Below, piece after piece: positions 1-5,614 of a DNA stretch of 5,614 nt. A program made the translations under genes and the position numbers. Source of the stretch: Candidatus Poribacteria bacterium (lineage in GTDB: Bacteria > Poribacteria > WGA-4E > WGA-3G); contig VXXH01000189.1 in the NCBI GenBank assembly GCA_009835515.1, positions 1 through 5,614 of the forward strand. Direction: 5' to 3'. Below the pieces are notes generated by a model that was not told the origin of the DNA, ran no database searches, and saw only the letters and a program-made list of their open reading frames with translations. Every line of letters starts with the position of its first letter. The first letter of the stretch is position 1.

Positions 1-282
1 GTCACAGGCATTAGTGCTGCAATTGGAAGTATCGCAATTTACGCGCTCGGCGGATTACATTTGTGGGAATGGAATGCAACACAGATTGATCGGATACCAC
101 AGATTGCGTCTGTACCCATTTTTGTGCCGCTCGCTTTTCTACTCACCTTTCTACTGTGTCCCTACTTTTTCGGGGTCACTGGCAGTTTTCTGAGGGAACA
201 ACACGCCGGTATCGCAGGGATACGGTGCGGCATTTTTATAGGGGCACTACAGTTTCTCAGCTTTCTGCTGTTTTACATCTAA
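1..282 (+). CDS. C-terminal part of an unidentified multi-span membrane protein
   Basis: An open frame runs from the first base to a TAA at 280-282, giving 93 codons; the gene begins upstream of the window. The visible protein is very hydrophobic. Three probable membrane segments can be seen: about residues 1-22 (VTGISAAIGSIAIYALGG), 39-62 (PIFVPLAFLLTFLLCPYFFG) and 69-93, the last ending in FLSFLLFYI at the C-terminus. A short polar loop (EWNATQIDRIPQ) separates the first two. The family is not recognisable from this tail. A TTG at 61 could act as a start, but the frame and its hydrophobicity continue upstream without a stop, so an incomplete gene is more likely. The stop lies 56 nt before hslV on the same strand with no obvious terminator between them, so co-transcription with hslUV is possible. 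Confidence 0.7.
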   Translation, partial: VTGISAAIGSIAIYALGGLHLWEWNATQIDRIPQIASVPIFVPLAFLLTFLLCPYFFGVTGSFLREQHAGIAGIRCGIFIGALQFLSFLLFYI

Positions 283-318
283 AAATAGGATGCCCATTCG
301 CACATAACCTTAATTGGC

Positions 319-326
319 AGGAGAGG
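319..326 (+). promoter_or_regulatory. Ribosome binding site of hslV
   Basis: The purine-rich AGGAGAGG lies 12 nt before the ATG at 339. It supports this start over the longer open frame reaching back to an ATG at 156, which would overlap the upstream membrane-protein gene and add residues with no HslV similarity. Confidence 0.65.
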
Positions 327-338
327 AAAATCAAAAGC

Positions 339-893
339 ATGCGAATTCGTTCAACAACGATTTTAGCCGTTCGGCGCGATGCCCAAGTCGCTATCGCAGG
401 CGATGGTCAAGTCACTCTGGGCGATACAGCGATTAAACACGGCGCACGCAAAATTCGCAAAATCCATAATGACCAAGTCCTGATTGGTTTCGCAGGTTCC
501 GCATCGGATGCAATCACGCTCTATGAAAATTTGGAGAAGAAACTTGAGCAGTACCGCGGAAATCTTCAGAAATCAGCAGTAGAACTCGCACGGGAATGGC
601 GCAGTGATAGGGTACTTAGGCAAGTAGACGCACTAATGATCGCTGCAGATGCTAACGACAGTTACCTTATTTCTGGAAACGGCGATGTGATCGCACCGGA
701 CGACGATGTCCTCGCCATCGGTTCAGGGGCATCTATTGCCCTCGCAGCCGCAAAAGCCATGCTCAAATACTCAGACTTGACCGCAAAAGAGATTGTTTCA
801 GAGGCACTTCAACTCACAAGTGAAATTTGTATCTATACCAATGGACGAATTGAAACTGACACAATAGAGGAGGAGTTAACAGTTAACAGTTAA
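339..893 (+). CDS. hslV: HslV (ClpQ), threonine peptidase subunit of the HslUV protease
   Basis: HslV forms the double-hexameric proteolytic chamber of the cytoplasmic ATP-dependent HslUV protease and is related to proteasome beta subunits. The 184-residue product is of normal family length. It begins MRIRS-TTILAVRR, so a five-residue propeptide would be removed to expose the catalytic Thr, as in other HslVs with short leaders. Numbering from that Thr, D17 (AGDGQVTLG), K33 (GARKIRK), G45 (IGFAGS) and S124 (IGSGA) match the known active-site framework. ELAREWRSDRVLR, SGNGDVI and EICIYTN are further family signatures. The usual GSGGPYA segment reads GSGASIA here, a mild deviation. The last residues (LTVNS) are encoded by a heptameric repeat and extend past the usual I-E-E-L-type end. 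The ATG at 339 is chosen from the family N-terminus and the preceding AGGAGAGG. hslU follows 104 nt downstream, the usual partner order. Confidence 0.96.
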   Translation: MRIRSTTILAVRRDAQVAIAGDGQVTLGDTAIKHGARKIRKIHNDQVLIGFAGSASDAITLYENLEKKLEQYRGNLQKSAVELAREWRSDRVLRQVDALMIAADANDSYLISGNGDVIAPDDDVLAIGSGASIALAAAKAMLKYSDLTAKEIVSEALQLTSEICIYTNGRIETDTIEEELTVNS

Positions 894-909
894 CTGTTAA
901 CAGTTACAA
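875..909 (+). repeat. Heptameric tandem repeat with a 20-nt palindrome over the hslV stop
   Basis: Five consecutive 7-nt units can be read: GTTAACA, GTTAACA, GTTAACT, GTTAACA and a degenerate GTTACAA. The third unit differs by one base, which creates a perfect 20-nt palindrome at 882-901 with arms GTTAACAGTT and AACTGTTAAC. The hslV stop codon (891-893) lies within it and the repeat supplies the last codons of hslV. The array resembles the short tandemly repeated heptamers known from cyanobacteria. Whether it acts as an mRNA hairpin, a protein site or has no function cannot be told from the sequence. Confidence 0.8.
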
Positions 910-954
910 GCGGACTCGGGGTCATCAAACACCCTTCGGTAACCCCAACGCCTC

Positions 955-989
955 TTAACTGAAAACTGACGACTGACGACTGATAACTA
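955..989 (+). repeat. Second heptameric array, consensus NNNACTG, upstream of hslU
   Basis: Five 7-nt units are visible: TTAACTG, AAAACTG, ACGACTG, ACGACTG and ATAACTA. The first unit, TTAACTG, also occurs in the first array at 890-896, so the two arrays look related. They are separated by about 45 nt of non-repetitive sequence (910-954), which contains only a weak GGGGT/ACCCC pairing (918-922 with 942-946). The array ends directly before an ATG at 990 that is out of frame with hslU, and it occupies the place where an hslU ribosome binding site would be expected. Confidence 0.7.
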
Positions 990-997
990 ATGAAACT

Positions 998-2485
998 TTG
1001 GAGAAATCAAACATAACGCGTGAAAAGAACACTTTAGCAGAGGCACTCACGCCGCGGCAGATTGTCGAGGAATTGGATAAGTATATCATCGGGCAGTTTG
1101 AGGCAAAACGTTGTGTCGCTATTGCCCTCCGCAATCGCTCGCGGCGACAGATGTTGGGTGAAGATATACAAGACGAAGTCTCACCTAAGAACATTATCAT
1201 GATAGGGTCAACAGGTGTCGGTAAAACTGAAATCGCACGTAGGCTTGCACGCCTTGTTGATGCTCCCTTCATTAAGGTAGAGGCATCAAAATATACCGAA
1301 ATTGGCTACGTCGGTCGAGATGTTGAATCCATGATTCGTGATCTCACTGAGACTGCCATTAGCCGCGTCAAAGCCGAACAGACCGAGGTTGTTGAGGAAA
1401 AAGCACGGGAATTCACTGAAGAACGCCTCCTCGATTGTATTTTTCCGATTCCACGCTCTTTGCAGGAGCGTCCCCGCTTAGAAAAGGATATGCTTGACGA
1501 ACCTGAGGAAGAGGATGATGACGTGGTACTCCAGCTACCTTTCGACCTCGGACCCGACGCGGAAACCGAAGCCGAAGAAGATCGAGAGAAAGAGCGAGAA
1601 CGCCATCTCAAAACCCGTGAAAAATTTAGAGAATGGCTACGCGAAGGTAGACTCGAGGATAAACCCGTTGAAATCAATGTCAAGCACCAGAGTATGCCCT
1701 TTGTTGAAATCTTCTCGCCCGGCGGCATTGAGGAGATGGATATCAACTTTAAGGATATGTTTAGTAACATCCTCCCGAATCAGACGAAGAAGCGACGCGT
1801 TCCGGTCTCCGAGGCACGCACTATCTTGATGCAAGAAGAATCTGAAAAGCTCATTGATATGGATGCTGTTATCAGCGAAGCCATTCAGCGTGTTGAAAAC
1901 TCCGGCATCGTCTTTTTGGACGAAATTGACAAGATCGCAGGTAGAGAATCTCGCCACGGTCCCGATATCTCACGGGAAGGTGTACAACGTGATATCCTGC
2001 CCATCATTGAAGGTAGCACGGTGACATCGAAATACGGCGCGGTGCGCACACATCACATCCTGTTTATCGCCGCCGGTGCGTTTCATGTTTCAAGCCCCTC
2101 TGACCTCATCCCAGAACTACAAGGTAGATTTCCAATTCGAGTGGAACTGAAAAGCCTGAATAAGGATGACTTTAAATCTATTTTGACGGAACCGAAAAAC
2201 GCGTTAGTAAAACAGTATACCGCACTACTCAAAACCGAAGGGATAGAGGCGACTATTACTGATGACGCAATCGACGAAATCGCCGCGCTCGCGTTCCAAG
2301 TTAATGAATCCGTCGAAGACATCGGCGCACGCCGCTTGCACACCATTATGGAGAAACTCTTTGAAAATCTCTTTTTCGATGCACCTGAACTCGATAAAAA
2401 AGAGATCACTATTGATGCCGCCTATGTCAAATCAGAGCTGGATGAAATCGTCAAAGACCAAGATTTGAGCAGATATATCCTTTAA
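998..2485 (+). CDS. hslU: HslU (ClpY), AAA+ unfoldase subunit of the HslUV protease
   Basis: HslU is the hexameric ATPase that unfolds substrates and threads them into HslV. Numbering from the TTG at 998, the 495-residue product shows the N-terminal [15 protein letters not shown] segment, Walker A GSTGVGKT (70-77, Ser where many homologues have Pro), the GYVG pore loop (103-106), Walker B IVFLDE (304-309), the [13 protein letters not shown] segment, sensor-1 region [25 protein letters not shown], and sensor-2 IGARRLH. The C-terminus DQDLSRYIL matches the tail that docks into HslV. The protein is longer than the roughly 443-residue E. coli form, mainly through an acidic then charged insertion in the I-domain (about 167-201) and a longer N-terminus. 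The start is uncertain: TTG 998 is the only common start codon in frame before the conserved region, the frame is closed upstream by TGA at 974-976, and no good ribosome binding site precedes TTG. Confidence 0.96.
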   Translation: MEKSNITREKNTLAEALTPRQIVEELDKYIIGQFEAKRCVAIALRNRSRRQMLGEDIQDEVSPKNIIMIGSTGVGKTEIARRLARLVDAPFIKVEASKYTEIGYVGRDVESMIRDLTETAISRVKAEQTEVVEEKAREFTEERLLDCIFPIPRSLQERPRLEKDMLDEPEEEDDDVVLQLPFDLGPDAETEAEEDREKERERHLKTREKFREWLREGRLEDKPVEINVKHQSMPFVEIFSPGGIEEMDINFKDMFSNILPNQTKKRRVPVSEARTILMQEESEKLIDMDAVISEAIQRVENSGIVFLDEIDKIAGRESRHGPDISREGVQRDILPIIEGSTVTSKYGAVRTHHILFIAAGAFHVSSPSDLIPELQGRFPIRVELKSLNKDDFKSILTEPKNALVKQYTALLKTEGIEATITDDAIDEIAALAFQVNESVEDIGARRLHTIMEKLFENLFFDAPELDKKEITIDAAYVKSELDEIVKDQDLSRYIL

Positions 2486-2542
2486 GCAGATTGTCCTGGC
2501 GATGTTTCCCTCATACGCATGTGGTGCAATTGGCAAAGAAAA

Positions 2543-2582
2543 TACTAAACCTTATTAGTACCGGTTTGTCCAATGGACAAGC
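2543..2582 (+). promoter_or_regulatory. Two adjacent inverted repeats upstream of the first WD40 gene
   Basis: The 112-nt gap after hslU holds two back-to-back hairpins. The first has perfect 6-nt arms TACTAA (2543-2548) and TTAGTA (2555-2560) with a 6-nt loop. The second has arms GTTTGTCC (2564-2571) and GGACAAGC (2575-2582) with a 3-nt AAT loop and one G-T pair. The second ends directly before the ribosome binding site of the WD40 gene, so it could be an operator or an mRNA structure affecting initiation. Neither has a following T-run, so they are not classic terminators. A weak promoter-like pair, TTGGCA (2530-2535) and TATTAG (2553-2558) with a 17-nt spacer, overlaps the first hairpin but is speculative. 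Confidence 0.45.
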
Positions 2583-2589
2583 AAAGGGA
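2583..2589 (+). promoter_or_regulatory. Ribosome binding site setting a GTG start
   Basis: AAAGGGA lies 8 nt before GTG 2598-2600. No ATG is available in frame near the signal peptide, so this site supports GTG as the start of the first WD40 protein. Confidence 0.55.
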
Positions 2590-2597
2590 AACTGACC

Positions 2598-3782
2598 GTG
2601 CGGCAGCCCCTAATTTTTACCCTTCTATTCATTTATGTCGCGCTCCTACCGAACAGCTCCGCTCAAGATGGAACACAATGGCGCGCGCCAGGGAGTAGCG
2701 AAATCCCCTCCAATACAACAGCGATAAATGCCATAAAATTCTCCTCTGACGGCACACACCTCGCTATCGCCACCGCAAACGGTATCACGTTGTACGATAC
2801 CTATACGGGGAAAGAACTGGCACGGCTCTCTGTGCTGCTGGATACCGTGACCGCGTTAGCATTCTCGCCTGATAACCGAACAGTTGCAAGCGCGAGCGAA
2901 GATGCTACCATCCGCCTCTGGAACGCACACACTGGTGAGCACAGAACAGATTTCATAGGGCACACCCACCCCGTTGTAGCCTTGGCATTCTCACCTGATG
3001 GTACCACCCTCGCCAGTGGAAGTTTCAAAGAAATTCGTCTCTGGAACTTAAACACAGACCAGCCTATCCCCACCTCAGTCTTTCACGGACACCAGGATAT
3101 AGTCACCACATTGGCATTCTCACCGGATAGCAAAACACTTGCCAGCACAAGTTTTCACGGCACAATCTTGTTATGGGATGTAGAAACCGGGCAACCCCTA
3201 CACAGTCTCCCCGCACATACAGATTCAATCACAACACTCACCTTCTCGCCTGATAATCAAACGTTGGCAAGCGGCGGATATTGGAGTCGAGACGCAGAAA
3301 GTACAATTCATCTATGGAATACGGACACCGGGCAACTTCTGACAACTATTAAAGGACATACCGCGCCGGTTTTCGCCTTAACTTTCTCACAGGATAGCGG
3401 GACGCTCGCAAGCGCAGGTTGGGATAACGCAATTCGTATGTGGCACCCGCAAACAGGACAATTACAGGCAATTTTTCAAAGCAATACCGCTCCGATCCTT
3501 GCTTTAGCGTTCATACCGGGATCCCTGCCCGTTAATGGGAAAGGAGAGTCGAATCACACCTATGGAAAAGCACTGGCAAGCGCGAGTCTTGATGGCACAA
3601 TCCAACTGTGGTCGTTAGCATCTATACCAAGACCTTGGGATGTCAACGCCGACGGTGTTGTAAACGTTTTAGATTTAACCTTTGTTGCCACACGTTTCGG
3701 ACAAGCGACACCAGACCTTAACAGTGACGGCATCGTCAACATTTTGGATTTAGTGCTCGTCGCACAGCACTTTGGAAAATAG
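2598..3782 (+). CDS. Exported seven-repeat WD40 beta-propeller with C-terminal dockerin-like domain
   Basis: The 394-residue protein starts with a signal peptide (MRQPLIFTLLFIYVALLPNSSA, likely cut after residue 22; no lipobox Cys), so it is exported. Seven WD40 repeats follow, beginning near residues 42, 84, 126, 169, 211, 258 and 300, enough for one closed propeller. Typical units read VTALAFSPDN...ASASEDATIRLW and VVALAFSPDG...LASGS. Repeat 5 carries a few extra residues (GGYWSRDAES) and repeat 7 about 14 extra residues (308-324) between strands. Residues 346-394 hold two dockerin-type calcium loops, DVNADGVVNVLD (348-359) and DLNSDGIVNILD (373-384), with Asp/Asn at the ligand positions. 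WD40 propellers are binding scaffolds and dockerins normally bind cohesins; partner and role are unknown here. GTG 2598 fits the signal peptide and the upstream AAAGGGA. A related gene follows after 63 nt. Confidence 0.9.
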   Translation: MRQPLIFTLLFIYVALLPNSSAQDGTQWRAPGSSEIPSNTTAINAIKFSSDGTHLAIATANGITLYDTYTGKELARLSVLLDTVTALAFSPDNRTVASASEDATIRLWNAHTGEHRTDFIGHTHPVVALAFSPDGTTLASGSFKEIRLWNLNTDQPIPTSVFHGHQDIVTTLAFSPDSKTLASTSFHGTILLWDVETGQPLHSLPAHTDSITTLTFSPDNQTLASGGYWSRDAESTIHLWNTDTGQLLTTIKGHTAPVFALTFSQDSGTLASAGWDNAIRMWHPQTGQLQAIFQSNTAPILALAFIPGSLPVNGKGESNHTYGKALASASLDGTIQLWSLASIPRPWDVNADGVVNVLDLTFVATRFGQATPDLNSDGIVNILDLVLVAQHFGK

Positions 3783-3829
3783 AAGAACAATCTTTCTTTT
3801 CTGATCAGTAGAGACGCGTTGTGGTCGCT

Positions 3830-3836
3830 AAGGGAG
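3830..3836 (+). promoter_or_regulatory. Ribosome binding site of the second WD40 gene
   Basis: AAGGGAG lies 9 nt before ATG 3846 and is similar to the site of the preceding paralogue. It supports this ATG, which opens directly into a signal peptide. Confidence 0.6.
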
Positions 3837-3845
3837 TAACAAGCC

Positions 3846-5614
3846 ATGAAACACCTCATCTTTATGTTTCTATTATTAACCCTACTTCTGTCAAATGGGT
3901 ATACCCAAGACCACACAACATGGGGCTTACCCGAAGGCGCGAAACGGCTCATCGGAAAAGGCGAAATAACTGGCAATATTGCTTTTTCACCTGATGGTGC
4001 TCGCTTTGCCGTTGCAAGTTCGATCGGTACTTGGATATACGACGCACACACCGGAAAAGAACTCGCATTGCTCACTGGACACAGTGAACGCATTCGTGCT
4101 GTGGCATTCTCTCCAGATAGCAGAATATTTGCCAGTGGAAGTGGCGACAATACGATTCGGTTGTGGGACGCGTCTACTGGGCAACACCGTGCAACACTCA
4201 CAATGCATAGTGACTCGGTTGAGACTTTAGCGTTCTCGCCGGATGGGAAAACCCTCGCAAGCGGGAGTGGGGACAAGCGAATCCTTTTGTGGGATGCAGA
4301 AACTGGGGAACATCGGAACACGCTCACGGGGCACACCGGTGGCATCAGAGTAGCGGCGTTTTCGCCAGATGGGACAACCCTTGTGAGTGCAGGCCAGGAC
4401 TACACAATCCGAGTGTGGAACCCGCACATAGGCGAAACCATCACTACGCTTACCGGAAATACAGAACGTGTTTCTGCACTGGCGTTTTCACCGGATGGAA
4501 AAACCCTTGCCAGCAATGGAGCAGGACGCACAATCCAACTCTGGAATACTGACACTTGGCAGCGACAGTTAGCGATCAGAACGCATTACGATTCAATCTA
4601 TACCCTCGCATTTTCACTTGATGGCAAAACGATCGCGAGTGGCGGTGGTTGGCACGACAACGTACTGAGGATGTGGGATGTCTATACTGGTGAACATAAA
4701 AATGCACTTCATGGACATACAGGCAGCGTTACTGCTATAGCGTTTTCAACAGACGAAGCAACTGTCGCAACTGTGAGTCAGGACGATACAATTCGAGTAT
4801 GGGATTTAAACATAGAACAACCTCGCTTCATTCTCAACGGACATGTAAACGTCGGTACGGAGGTGGCATTCTCGCCAGATGGCGCGACGCTTGCCAGTGG
4901 CGGTGATTGGCCCGAGAATACAGTCCAATTGTGGAATCCAGACACCGGTGCCTTGAAGGATACCCTTGAAGGGCATACCGATCGTATCAGTGCATTGGCA
5001 TTTTCCGCAGATGGCACAACGCTTGCCAGCGGCAGCTGGGATAAGACGATCCGTTTGTGGAACACACACACGGCTGAACTCAAAACTACGTTTGAAGGAC
5101 AGAGGCGTGAGGTTCAGTCGTTGGCGTTCGCACCGGATGGAAAAACCCTTGCCAGTGGAAGCGGTTGGGAAGATACAATCATACGGCTATGGGATACAGA
5201 TATTGCGCAGCAAATTGGGAGGCTTGAAACCTACACGCGCTGGGTTTATGCCCTGGCATTTTCACCATATATCCAAAGCACATCTGGAATGTTCCTCGCG
5301 AGCGGAAACGGTGACGGCACAATTCGAGTGTGGTATCTTGACTCGAAAAGTGAGTCCACAGATAGACCGCAGATGACGCTAACAGCGCATACAGATGGCG
5401 TTCTCGCTTTGGCATTCTCACCAGTAGGGGTTGGGTTACCCAACCCCTACAAATATAACTGGGTTCTTGCGAGCGGCAGTCGGGATGGCGCACTCCGATT
5501 GTGGAAATTAACTGTAGGAGAACCAACGCCGCGTTCTTTAACCCTTCACGGTCATGAGGCCACTGTCCATGCAGTGGCATTCTCGCCAGATGGCACCACG
5601 CTCGCCAGCGCAAG
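3846..5614 (+). CDS. Large exported WD40-repeat protein, 3' end beyond the window
   Basis: The frame opens at ATG 3846 and stays open to the last base, giving 589 full codons without a stop; the C-terminus is missing. The protein starts with a signal peptide (MKHLIFMFLLLTLLLSNGYT, no lipobox Cys), then QDHTTWGLPEGAKRLIGKG, and then 12 complete WD40 repeats and the start of a 13th. Typical units read AVAFSPDS...FASGSGDNTIRLWD and SALAFSPDG...TLAS. More than seven repeats implies two propellers, probably 14 repeats in all. Repeats 6-10 alternate 44, 42, 44, 42, 44 residues, the longer ones carrying an extra Trp (W269, W355, W441). Repeat 11 has about five extra residues and repeat 12 about ten, the latter including a 27-nt palindrome read as VGVGLPNPY. 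The preceding gene is a paralogue with the same export plan, so a dockerin or other C-terminal domain may lie downstream. It probably acts as an exported protein-binding scaffold, but no ligand can be inferred. Confidence 0.9.
   Translation, partial: MKHLIFMFLLLTLLLSNGYTQDHTTWGLPEGAKRLIGKGEITGNIAFSPDGARFAVASSIGTWIYDAHTGKELALLTGHSERIRAVAFSPDSRIFASGSGDNTIRLWDASTGQHRATLTMHSDSVETLAFSPDGKTLASGSGDKRILLWDAETGEHRNTLTGHTGGIRVAAFSPDGTTLVSAGQDYTIRVWNPHIGETITTLTGNTERVSALAFSPDGKTLASNGAGRTIQLWNTDTWQRQLAIRTHYDSIYTLAFSLDGKTIASGGGWHDNVLRMWDVYTGEHKNALHGHTGSVTAIAFSTDEATVATVSQDDTIRVWDLNIEQPRFILNGHVNVGTEVAFSPDGATLASGGDWPENTVQLWNPDTGALKDTLEGHTDRISALAFSADGTTLASGSWDKTIRLWNTHTAELKTTFEGQRREVQSLAFAPDGKTLASGSGWEDTIIRLWDTDIAQQIGRLETYTRWVYALAFSPYIQSTSGMFLASGNGDGTIRVWYLDSKSESTDRPQMTLTAHTDGVLALAFSPVGVGLPNPYKYNWVLASGSRDGALRLWKLTVGEPTPRSLTLHGHEATVHAVAFSPDGTTLASA
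4490..4513 (+). repeat. Exact 24-nt direct repeat, copy 1 (WD40 repeat 5)
   Basis: This stretch, from ACCGGATGG to CTTGCCAG, is identical to 5132-5155. It encodes the PDGKTLAS core of a WD40 repeat. The copies are 642 nt apart, a whole five WD40 repeats, and point to internal duplication or recombination. Confidence 0.75.
5132..5155 (+). repeat. Exact 24-nt direct repeat, copy 2 (WD40 repeat 10)
   Basis: This copy is identical to 4490-4513 and encodes the same PDGKTLAS core in WD40 repeat 10. Recombination between the copies would delete or duplicate five repeats in frame. Confidence 0.75.
5424..5450 (+). repeat. 27-nt palindromic element in frame within a WD40 repeat
   Basis: Arms GTAGGGGTTGGGT (5424-5436) and ACCCAACCCCTAC (5438-5450) are perfect reverse complements around a single central T (5437). 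The element covers exactly nine codons (residues 527-535, VGVGLPNPY) of the second WD40 protein, in the loop where sister repeats read SPDGTTLAS. The repeat is about ten residues longer than normal there. Inverted, the central base would make a TAA stop in this frame. It looks like an inserted member of a dispersed palindromic repeat family, but no second copy lies in this window. Confidence 0.8.

Noticed and set aside
156..338. N-terminal extension of hslV from ATG 156
   Set aside because: The extra 61 residues overlap the membrane-protein gene in another frame and have no HslV character. The ATG at 339 has a ribosome binding site and gives the normal short propeptide before the catalytic Thr.
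918..946. Possible terminator hairpin GGGGT/ACCCC between hslV and hslU
   Set aside because: Only five base pairs with a 19-nt loop and no following T-run. It is too weak to call.
875..991. CRISPR-like array
   Set aside because: The repeat units are only 7 nt and contiguous without spacers, so this is a tandem microsatellite-type array and not CRISPR.
1306..1957. Overlapping open frames on both strands inside hslU (for example 1306-1770 minus and 1494-1829 plus)
   Set aside because: They lie wholly within the well-supported hslU gene, have low-complexity Ser/Arg-rich products, and show no independent start signals.
3781..3803. Possible terminator after the first WD40 gene (AGAAGA...TCTTTCTTTTCT)
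   Set aside because: The pairing is imperfect, A/T-rich and without a stable stem; the pyrimidine run alone is not enough.
3560..4345. Long minus-strand open frame (261 codons) across the two WD40 genes
   Set aside because: It contains repeated P-L-A-R/N-x-x-P/L-S-G-E-N-A motifs that are simply the reverse complement of the FSPDGTTLASG codons. It spans two real genes and their gap, and other minus-strand frames at 2801-3073 and 4778-5083 show the same artefact.

Overview
The window looks like a chromosomal fragment from an uncultivated, probably Gram-negative bacterium. The best guess is a Candidatus Poribacteria-like lineage, though this is inference. The argument rests on the secreted WD40 proteins: they follow a signal peptide with a Q-D-x-T-x-W segment, one also has a WGLPEGAK stretch, and one ends in a dockerin-type double calcium loop. 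From memory, this protein style is expanded in Poribacteria. No rRNA or other phylogenetic marker is present to settle it. All supported genes are on the + strand.

Layout. Bases 1-282 are the 3' end of a gene for a hydrophobic multi-span membrane protein. After 56 nt comes hslV (339-893), the peptidase of the HslUV (ClpQY) protease. The hslV stop codon lies inside a heptameric tandem repeat array, and a second, related heptad array follows before hslU (998-2485), the AAA+ unfoldase. The active-site Thr, Walker A and B, GYVG pore loop and C-terminal HslV-docking tail are all visible, so the protease should be functional. The start codon of hslU is unclear. HslU unfolds cytoplasmic proteins and feeds them into the HslV chamber.

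A 112-nt gap with two adjacent hairpins follows. Then come two exported WD40-repeat proteins in tandem. The first (2598-3782) is complete: signal peptide, seven WD40 repeats (one full beta-propeller) and a C-terminal dockerin-like domain. The second (3846 to the window end) is the largest gene here. It is open to the right edge and already has at least 12 complete repeats plus the start of a 13th, suggesting two stacked propellers. Nothing shows a functional link between cytoplasmic HslUV and the exported propellers; they may simply be neighbours.

The most interesting feature is a near-perfect 27-nt palindrome (13-nt arms, 1-nt centre) at 5424-5450. It lies exactly on codon boundaries inside one WD40 repeat of the second protein and resembles an in-frame insertion of a dispersed palindromic element. 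In the opposite orientation the same element would give a stop codon. The same loop of the WD40 fold is also enlarged in two other repeats.
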